A program made the translations under genes and the position numbers. The notes under the pieces are model-generated. The model saw only the letters and a program-made list of their open reading frames with translations, made no database searches and had not been told where the DNA came from. From Pseudoalteromonas sp049257235 (lineage in GTDB: Bacteria > Pseudomonadota > Gammaproteobacteria > Enterobacterales > Alteromonadaceae), in assembly GCF_049257235.1 (NCBI RefSeq), contig NZ_JBMMUF010000012.1, forward strand, positions 21,045-85,044: a stretch of 64,000 nucleotides of DNA, read 5' to 3'. The number at the start of each line of letters is the position of its first letter. Within the stretch, counting starts at the first letter, position 1. Positions 59,240 to 64,000 of this stretch are shown here, in pieces.

Positions 59240-60568
59240 ATGGCTAAACCAGGTCAAAATATGCAAAGTGCACAAAGTGGGCTTGCGGAATTGAAGCGTC
59301 GTTTACTATTTGTTCTCGGTGCTATCATCATTTACCGTCTAGGTTCATTCGTGCCGATCCCTGGGATTGACGCCGCTGTACTTGCCGAATTCTTCGAGCA
59401 ACAAAAGGGCACCATTGTTGAGATGTTCAACATGTTCAGTGGTGGTGCGCTTGAGCGTGCTTCAGTGCTTGCACTGGGTATTATGCCGTACATCTCGGCC
59501 TCGATTATCATGCAACTATTAACGCACATACATCCTGCGATGATAGAGCTGAAAAAAGAGGGTGAGCAAGGGCGTAAGAAAATTAGCCAGTACACGCGTT
59601 ACGGTACGCTCGTGCTTGCTACATTCCAATCTATCGGTATTGCCACTGGTTTACCGAACATGATGGAAGGGTTAGTAGTTAACCCAGGCTTTGGTTTCTA
59701 TTTCACTGCTGTAGTGAGCTTAGTAACCGGGTGTATGTTCCTCATGTGGTTGGGCGAACAAATTACAGAACGTGGTATCGGTAACGGTATCTCAGTACTG
59801 ATTTTTGTTGGTATCGTAGCTAACCTGCCGTCTGCTATTGGTTCGACAGCCGAAATGGCGCGCCAAGGTGAATTGAATATTTTGATACTAGCGTTGATTG
59901 CGGTAATCGTAATTGGCGTAACTTACTTAGTTGTGTTCTTCGAACGTGGTCAACGTCGTATCGTTGTTAACTACGCGAAGCGCCAGCAAGGTCGTCAAGT
60001 ATATGCAGCTCAAAGCACACACTTGCCGTTAAAAGTTAACATGGCTGGGGTTATTCCACCAATCTTTGCTAGTAGTATCATTCTGTTCCCTGGTACAATT
60101 GCAAGCTGGTTCGGCCAGGGTGAAGGTCCGTTAGCTGATGTGCTACAAGCTATTTCTACAGCGTTGACTCCAGGTCAGCCTCTGTATGCGATAGTATTGT
60201 CCGCAGCTATTATCTTCTTCTGCTTTTTCTATACTGCGTTGGTTTTCAACCCGCGTGAAACTGCAGATAACCTGAAGAAGTCTGGCGCATTTATTCCAGG
60301 TATTCGTCCAGGTGAGCAGACATCGAAATACATTGATAAAGTGATGACACGCCTGACATTGGCAGGTGCATTGTATATTACCTTTATCTGTCTGGTGCCC
60401 GAGTTTATGACAATGGCATGGCAAACGCCATTCTACTTCGGCGGTACATCAATTTTGATTATCGTTGTTGTGATCATGGACTTTATGGCACAAGTACAGA
60501 CCCATCTGATGTCACATCAGTATGATTCTGTGCTGAAAAAAGCAAACCTTAAAGGCTATGGCCGATAA
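59240..60568 (+). CDS. secY: Preprotein translocase subunit SecY
   Basis: 442 residues with ten hydrophobic segments; the protein-conducting channel of the Sec translocon. Signatures: IPGIDAAVLAEFF, ALGIMPYISASIIMQLL (plug/TM2 region) and WLGEQITERGIGNGISVLIF, plus cytoplasmic loops with RGQRRIVVNYAKRQQGR. It is the last large gene of the spc operon, as in E. coli; rpmJ follows 22 bases later. Confidence 0.99.
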   Translation: MAKPGQNMQSAQSGLAELKRRLLFVLGAIIIYRLGSFVPIPGIDAAVLAEFFEQQKGTIVEMFNMFSGGALERASVLALGIMPYISASIIMQLLTHIHPAMIELKKEGEQGRKKISQYTRYGTLVLATFQSIGIATGLPNMMEGLVVNPGFGFYFTAVVSLVTGCMFLMWLGEQITERGIGNGISVLIFVGIVANLPSAIGSTAEMARQGELNILILALIAVIVIGVTYLVVFFERGQRRIVVNYAKRQQGRQVYAAQSTHLPLKVNMAGVIPPIFASSIILFPGTIASWFGQGEGPLADVLQAISTALTPGQPLYAIVLSAAIIFFCFFYTALVFNPRETADNLKKSGAFIPGIRPGEQTSKYIDKVMTRLTLAGALYITFICLVPEFMTMAWQTPFYFGGTSILIIVVVIMDFMAQVQTHLMSHQYDSVLKKANLKGYGR

Positions 60569-60590
60569 GGTCGGTTTACGGAGTTGAGTA

Positions 60591-60704
60591 ATGAAAGTAC
60601 GTGCTTCCGTTAAGAAAATCTGCCGTAACTGCAAAGTAATCAAGCGTGCTGGTGTAGTACGTGTGATCTGCAGTGAGCCTAAGCACAAGCAAAGGCAAGG
60701 CTAA
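60591..60704 (+). CDS. rpmJ: 50S ribosomal protein L36 (zinc-binding form)
   Basis: 37 residues: MKVRASVKKICRNCKVIKRA at the start, ending PKHKQRQG. The Cys-x2-Cys, a third Cys and a His (C11, C14, C27, H32) form the zinc site, so this is the C+ type; loss under zinc limitation and replacement by a C- paralogue is known in other bacteria. It closes the spc operon and is followed by a terminator-like hairpin. Confidence 0.98.
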   Translation: MKVRASVKKICRNCKVIKRAGVVRVICSEPKHKQRQG

Positions 60705-60717
60705 TTAAACAGTCATG

Positions 60718-60749
60718 CAGGCTGAGTATCCTACTCGGCCTGTGTTTTT
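60718..60749 (+). terminator. Hairpin terminator or attenuator between spc and alpha operons
   Basis: An 11-bp stem CAGGCTGAGTA/TACTCGGCCTG (one G-U) with a 3-base loop, followed by TGTTTTTC. It lies 13 bases after rpmJ. Partial termination would separate spc and alpha transcription; an alpha-specific promoter was not clearly seen. Confidence 0.7.
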
Positions 60750-60751
60750 CA

Positions 60752-60845
60752 TTGTAGTTTGGTTATCGCTTGAGTATCCTTACGGGCTTTTCAAGAAGAT
60801 GATTACCAAACTTAAAAATAGGAGATGTGTTAGTGGCCCGTATAG
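60752..60845 (+). promoter_or_regulatory. Alpha-operon leader, S4 translational repressor site
   Basis: The leader just upstream of rpsM contains TTGAGTATCCTTACGGGC and TTTTCAAG, followed by AAAAATAGGAG and a GTG start. I recall nearly the same TTTGAGTATCC...ACGGGCTTTTCA in the E. coli alpha leader, where it folds into the nested pseudoknot bound by ribosomal protein S4. The complementary segments (CTTGA.../...TCAAG) are present here. S4 is encoded downstream, so feedback repression of the operon is expected. Confidence 0.8.
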
Positions 60846-61189
60846 CTGGCATTAACGTTCCTGATCATAAACATGCAGTTATTGGTTTAACTTCAATTTA
60901 TGGTGTAGGTAAAACTCGCGCTAAGGCGATCTTAGCTGCGACTGGTATCGCCGAGACTACAAAAATCGGTGAACTTTCTGACGAAACACTTGACGTACTT
61001 CGTGAAGAAGTTGGCAAGTACACTGTAGAAGGTGATCTTCGTCGTGAAGTTACTTTGAACATCAAGCGTCTTATGGACCTTGGTTGCTTCCGTGGCTTAC
61101 GTCATCGTCGTTCGCTACCACTTCGTGGTCAGCGTACTAAGACTAACGCGCGTACTCGTAAGGGTCCTCGCAAGCCTATCAAGAAATAA
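60833..61189 (+). CDS. rpsM: 30S ribosomal protein S13
   Basis: 118 residues. It starts at GTG 60833 (VARIAGINVPDHKHAVIGL); an in-frame GTG two codons earlier is rejected because AGGAG is 8 bases from 60833 and the ARIAGINVP start is universal. Contains SIYGVGKTRAKAI and GLRHRRSLPLRGQRT. First gene of the alpha operon, under the S4-binding leader. Confidence 0.99.
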   Translation: MARIAGINVPDHKHAVIGLTSIYGVGKTRAKAILAATGIAETTKIGELSDETLDVLREEVGKYTVEGDLRREVTLNIKRLMDLGCFRGLRHRRSLPLRGQRTKTNARTRKGPRKPIKK

Positions 61190-61202
61190 GGTGGGGTAAG
61201 TT

Positions 61203-61589
61203 ATGGCTAAAGCACCAATTCGTCGTAAGAAGGTAAAAAAGCAAGTTGCTGATGGTATGGCTCACGTTCATGCTTCTTTCAACAACACTATTGTTACTAT
61301 TACAGACCGTCAAGGTAATGCGCTTTCATGGGCAACAGCAGGTGGTTCAGGTTTCCGTGGTTCACGTAAATCAACTCCATTCGCTGCTCAGGTAGCTGCA
61401 GAGCGTGCAGGTACTGCTGCTCAAGAATACGGTTTAAAGAACCTAGAAGTTTTCATTAAAGGTCCAGGTCCAGGCCGTGAGTCTGCTGTACGTGCATTGA
61501 ACGCTGCTGGTTTCCGTATCACCAACATTACTGACGTGACGCCAATTCCACACAATGGTTGTCGTCCACCGAAGAAACGTCGCGTATAA
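61203..61589 (+). CDS. rpsK: 30S ribosomal protein S11
   Basis: 128 residues. It carries VADGMAHVHASFNNTIVTIT, STPFAAQVAAE and the C-terminal DVTPIPHNGCRPPKKRRV. S11 forms part of the platform near the mRNA exit site. It is spaced 13 bases after rpsM. Confidence 0.99.
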   Translation: MAKAPIRRKKVKKQVADGMAHVHASFNNTIVTITDRQGNALSWATAGGSGFRGSRKSTPFAAQVAAERAGTAAQEYGLKNLEVFIKGPGPGRESAVRALNAAGFRITNITDVTPIPHNGCRPPKKRRV

Positions 61590-61610
61590 CAATAGGTTAG
61601 GAGAAAGAAC

Positions 61611-62231
61611 ATGGCAAGATATTTGGGCCCTAAGCTCAAGCTAAGTCGTCGTGAAGGTACTGACCTGTTCCTTAAGAGCGGCGTACGAGCTATCGACTCT
61701 AAGTGTAAACTTGAAACTGCACCAGGTCAGCACGGCGCTCGCAAGGGTCGTCTATCTGACTACGGTCTACAGCTACGTGAAAAGCAAAAGGTTCGTCGTA
61801 TGTACGGCATCCTTGAAAAGCAATTCCGTAACTACTACAAAGAAGCTGCTCGCCTTAAGGGCAACACAGGTGAAAACCTACTTCAGCTTCTAGAGCAACG
61901 TCTAGACAATGTTGTATATCGCATGGGTTTTGCAAGCACGCGTGCTGAAGCACGTCAGCTAGTAAGCCACAAAGCGGTAATGGTTAATGGTCGTGTTGTT
62001 AACATTCCTTCTTTCAACGTTTCTCCTGAAGATCAGGTTGAAATCCGTGAGAAGTCTAAGAAACAAGCGCGTATCGTAGCAGCTCTAGAATTGGCTGAGC
62101 AACGTGAAAAGCCAACTTGGGTTGAAGTTGACGGTAAGAAAATGGAAGGTACTTTCAAGCGCCTACCAGAGCGTTCTGATCTGTCTGCGGACATTAACGA
62201 ACAACTAATCGTCGAACTTTACTCGAAGTAA
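61611..62231 (+). CDS. rpsD: 30S ribosomal protein S4
   Basis: 206 residues. It starts MARYLGPKLKLSRREGTDLF and includes the S4 RNA-binding domain (LEQRLDNVVYRMGFASTRAE, then ARQLVSHKAVMVNGRVVNIP). It nucleates 30S assembly and represses the alpha operon by binding its leader. AGGAG precedes the ATG. Confidence 0.99.
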   Translation: MARYLGPKLKLSRREGTDLFLKSGVRAIDSKCKLETAPGQHGARKGRLSDYGLQLREKQKVRRMYGILEKQFRNYYKEAARLKGNTGENLLQLLEQRLDNVVYRMGFASTRAEARQLVSHKAVMVNGRVVNIPSFNVSPEDQVEIREKSKKQARIVAALELAEQREKPTWVEVDGKKMEGTFKRLPERSDLSADINEQLIVELYSK

Positions 62232-62255
62232 AGTTAAGAGTTAAGAGAGGATAAA

Positions 62256-63242
62256 ATGCAGGGTTCTGTAACCGAATTCCTAAAACCAAGGTTAGTCGAT
62301 ATCGACGCTATCAACCCAACTCGTTCTAAAGTGGTTCTTGAGCCATTGGAGCGTGGTTTTGGTCACACTCTAGGAAACGCACTACGTCGTATTCTGTTGT
62401 CATCTATGCCTGGATGTGCAGTTACTGAGGTAGAAATCGATGGCGTTTTACATGAGTACAGCGCGAAAGAAGGCGTACAAGAAGACATCATTGAAATCTT
62501 GCTAAATCTGAAAGGATTGGCAGTTAACATCGAAGGTAAAGATGAAGTTTTTCTTACCCTGACTAAATCTGGTGTAGGCCCTGTGACTGCGGCAGATATT
62601 CAGCACGATGGCGACGTAACAATCGCTAACCCTGATCACGTAATTTGTCACCTTACGACAAATAACAGCGAGATCAGCATGCGTATTCGTGTTGAGCGTG
62701 GTCGTGGTTATGTACCAGCTTCTAGCCGCGTATCCTCTGAAGACGATGAGCGTCCAATCGGCCGTCTGTTGCTTGATGCATCATTCAGTCCGGTTGAGCG
62801 TATTGCGTACTCGGTTGAATCAGCACGTGTTGAACAACGTACTGACCTAGACAAGTTAATCATTGATATGGAAACGAACGGCACTTTAGATCCTGAAGAA
62901 GCGATCCGCCGTGCGTCAACTATTCTTGCTGAGCAATTAGAAGCATTCGTAGATTTACGTGATGTTTCTGAGCCAGAAGAGAAAGAAGAGAAGCCAGAAT
63001 TCGATCCTATTCTGCTTCGTCCAGTTGATGATCTTGAGCTAACAGTTCGTTCAGCAAACTGCTTGAAAGCCGAGCAAATTCAATATATCGGTGATTTAGT
63101 TCAGCGTACCGAAGTTGAGCTTCTTAAAACACCTAACTTAGGTAAGAAGTCTCTAACTGAGATCAAAGACGTGCTTGCATCACGTGGTCTTTCTCTAGGC
63201 ATGCGCCTAGAAAACTGGCCGCCAGCAAGCTTAGCTGAGTAA
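62256..63242 (+). CDS. rpoA: RNA polymerase alpha subunit
   Basis: 328 residues, near the E. coli length of 329. N-terminal domain: RGFGHTLGNALRRILLSSMP (assembly) and VEIDGVLHEYSA. Acidic linker near 238-248, then the C-terminal DNA-binding domain with LELTVRSANCLKAEQI and TPNLGKKSLTEIKDVL. The C-terminal domain contacts UP elements such as the AT-rich tract before the rRNA promoter at the right edge. AGAGAGG is the ribosome-binding site. Confidence 0.99.
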   Translation: MQGSVTEFLKPRLVDIDAINPTRSKVVLEPLERGFGHTLGNALRRILLSSMPGCAVTEVEIDGVLHEYSAKEGVQEDIIEILLNLKGLAVNIEGKDEVFLTLTKSGVGPVTAADIQHDGDVTIANPDHVICHLTTNNSEISMRIRVERGRGYVPASSRVSSEDDERPIGRLLLDASFSPVERIAYSVESARVEQRTDLDKLIIDMETNGTLDPEEAIRRASTILAEQLEAFVDLRDVSEPEEKEEKPEFDPILLRPVDDLELTVRSANCLKAEQIQYIGDLVQRTEVELLKTPNLGKKSLTEIKDVLASRGLSLGMRLENWPPASLAE

Positions 63243-63282
63243 TCTAAATCACTATATTTAGTTTAGTTAGAAGGATAGGGTC

Positions 63283-63684
63283 ATGCGCCATCGTAAGAGT
63301 GGTCGTCAATTAAACCGTAACAGCAGCCATCGCAAAGCGATGTTCAGCAATATGGCTGGTTCTTTGGTGAAGCACGAAATCATCAAAACAACATTGCCTA
63401 AAGCGAAAGAGCTGCGCCGTGTAATTGAACCTTTAATCACACTGGCTAAGACTGATAGCGTTGCAAACCGCCGTTTAGCGTTTGCTCGCACGCGTGATAA
63501 AGAAGTTGTTGGTAAGTTGTTCAGCGAGATTGGTCCTCGCTACGAAAGCCGTCCTGGTGGCTACACTCGTATTTTGAAGTGTGGTTTCCGTGCTGGCGAC
63601 AACGCACCAATGGCTTACATTGAACTAGTAGATCGCCCAGTTGCGACCGAAGAAGTTCAAGAAGACGCGCAGTCTGCAGAGTAA
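63283..63684 (+). CDS. rplQ: 50S ribosomal protein L17
   Basis: 133 residues. It starts MRHRKSGRQLNRNSSHRKAM and includes the NMAGSLVKHEIIKTTLPKAKEL signature region and YTRILKCGFRAGDNAPMAYIEL. It ends the alpha operon as in E. coli and is followed by a strong terminator. AGAAGGA lies upstream. Confidence 0.99.
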   Translation: MRHRKSGRQLNRNSSHRKAMFSNMAGSLVKHEIIKTTLPKAKELRRVIEPLITLAKTDSVANRRLAFARTRDKEVVGKLFSEIGPRYESRPGGYTRILKCGFRAGDNAPMAYIELVDRPVATEEVQEDAQSAE

Positions 63685-63699
63685 GTCTTAAAAAGACAC

Positions 63700-63727
63700 A
63701 AAAAGCCGAGCTTATGCTCGGCTTTTT
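63700..63727 (+). terminator. Terminator of the alpha operon
   Basis: A perfect stem AAAAAGCCGAGC/GCTCGGCTTTTT with loop TTAT, lying 15 bases after the rplQ stop and ending in a T-run. Confidence 0.95.
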
Positions 63728-63914
63728 CTTTATATGGCCAAAATAAAATATCTCTCTTCTATATATAGCTATATATGTATCTCTTCTTATCTTATTTAAT
63801 GCTTTAAATGTAATAAATAAGATCTAAATTAGATCGTTAAGTGTTAAATATGGCCACTTTAGGTTTATTTTTGTTCAAACGATCCATTTTTAGCAATTTT
63901 CTTTAAAAAAGGGG
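63728..63914 (+). promoter_or_regulatory. AT-rich upstream region of the rRNA promoter (UP element/Fis region)
   Basis: Almost 190 bases without a gene, dominated by A and T tracts, including ATATATAGCTATATAT near 63760-63776 and an A/T block just upstream of the -35 (TTTTTAGCAATTTTCTTTAAA). This composition fits an UP element and Fis-binding region of an rRNA operon; individual Fis sites were not assigned. Confidence 0.6.
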
Positions 63915-64000
63915 TTGCGTCGAAATCGAATCTCCCTATAATGCGCATCCACCGACACGGCGGACTGCTTACAAACAAGCGATACGACGAGTTGGTTGAG
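63915..64000 (+). promoter_or_regulatory. rRNA operon P1-type promoter and leader (rRNA genes beyond window)
   Basis: The -35 TTGCGT (63915-63920), a 16-base spacer, and the -10 TATAAT (63937-63942) are followed by the GC discriminator GCGC and the leader ATCCACCGACACGG. The core CTCCCTATAATGCGC and the CGACACGG motif are almost identical to E. coli rrn P1 promoters, which are controlled by ppGpp, DksA and initiating NTP level. The window ends inside the leader; the 16S rRNA gene should start shortly to the right. Confidence 0.93.

Noticed and set aside
1..64000. tRNA, rRNA or intact insertion sequences
   Set aside because: No tRNA-like cloverleaf or transposase was recognised; rRNA genes are only predicted beyond the right edge. 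A tRNAscan-SE and Infernal run would be decisive.

Overview
The window reads as chromosomal DNA of a marine-type gammaproteobacterium, most likely order Alteromonadales (Pseudoalteromonas/Alteromonas/Idiomarina-like). This rests on the gene orders ubiE-ubiJ-ubiB-tatABC-(X)-tatD-hemB and spc-alpha ribosomal operon-rRNA promoter, and on protein families typical of that group (ExeM-type nuclease, DUF885 lipoprotein, TorF-like porin, ABC permease-M1 peptidase fusion). No database search was possible, so the genus is an inference. No tRNA, CRISPR array or intact insertion sequence was seen.

Layout. 1-4.0 kb: two tandem PhoA-type alkaline phosphatases (the first cut by the window edge) and a secreted protein of unknown function. 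4.0-5.1 kb: a gene-free, repeat-rich stretch with a 280-bp tandem duplication and REP-like palindromes. 5.1-9.4 kb: a small membrane protein, a large extracellular nuclease (minus) and hemB (minus). 9.5-15.2 kb: the ubiquinone/Tat block, all minus strand with overlapping genes. 15.3-21.0 kb: a degenerate GGDEF protein, a DUF885 metallopeptidase-like lipoprotein, a K+ channel and an O-acetylhomoserine sulfhydrylase-like enzyme. 21.2-22.7 kb: a small accessory island with a HEPN/Abi-like gene and a frameshifted tyrosine recombinase. 22.7-28.8 kb: divergent speE/speA, then two paralogous acyltransferases and an MscS channel in one operon. 28.8-34.5 kb: chrA, a solute-binding-like protein, an OmpA-like lipoprotein, an ABC exporter, and DUF3224 and PH-domain proteins.

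34.5-39.8 kb is a coherent divergent locus: a rhodanese and a DUF2892 protein on one side, and an ArsR-type repressor with an RND pump on the other. Two repressor cysteines are 66 residues apart, as in the BigR/SqrR persulfide sensors. 39.8-46.9 kb: nitroreductase, an ABC ATPase with its 1194-residue permease-M1 peptidase partner, a secreted/anchored EEP phosphodiesterase and an aldo/keto reductase. 47-48 kb: a TorF-like porin behind an excellent sigma-54 promoter and a 17-bp NtrC site. 48-54.9 kb: a DUF3754/TMEM143-like protein, a small secreted protein, a start-less coding remnant, more REP-like repeats, an unrecognised 388-residue protein, a GNAT acetyltransferase, a PagL-like lipid A deacylase and an AsmA protein.

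55.2-63.7 kb is the complete spc operon (rplN to rpmJ) and alpha operon (rpsM to rplQ) in canonical order. The S10 operon is absent from its usual place immediately upstream. An S4-type translational leader precedes rpsM. The window ends in a strong rRNA P1-type promoter, so a 16S rRNA gene should begin just beyond the right edge.

The least ordinary parts are the sulfur-sensing/RND locus, the NtrC/sigma-54 porin, the repeat families at 4.0-4.9 and 50.2 kb, the HEPN-integrase island, the start-less ORF at 49.8-50.1 kb and the detached spc operon. I did not find a convincing, wholly new multi-gene system.
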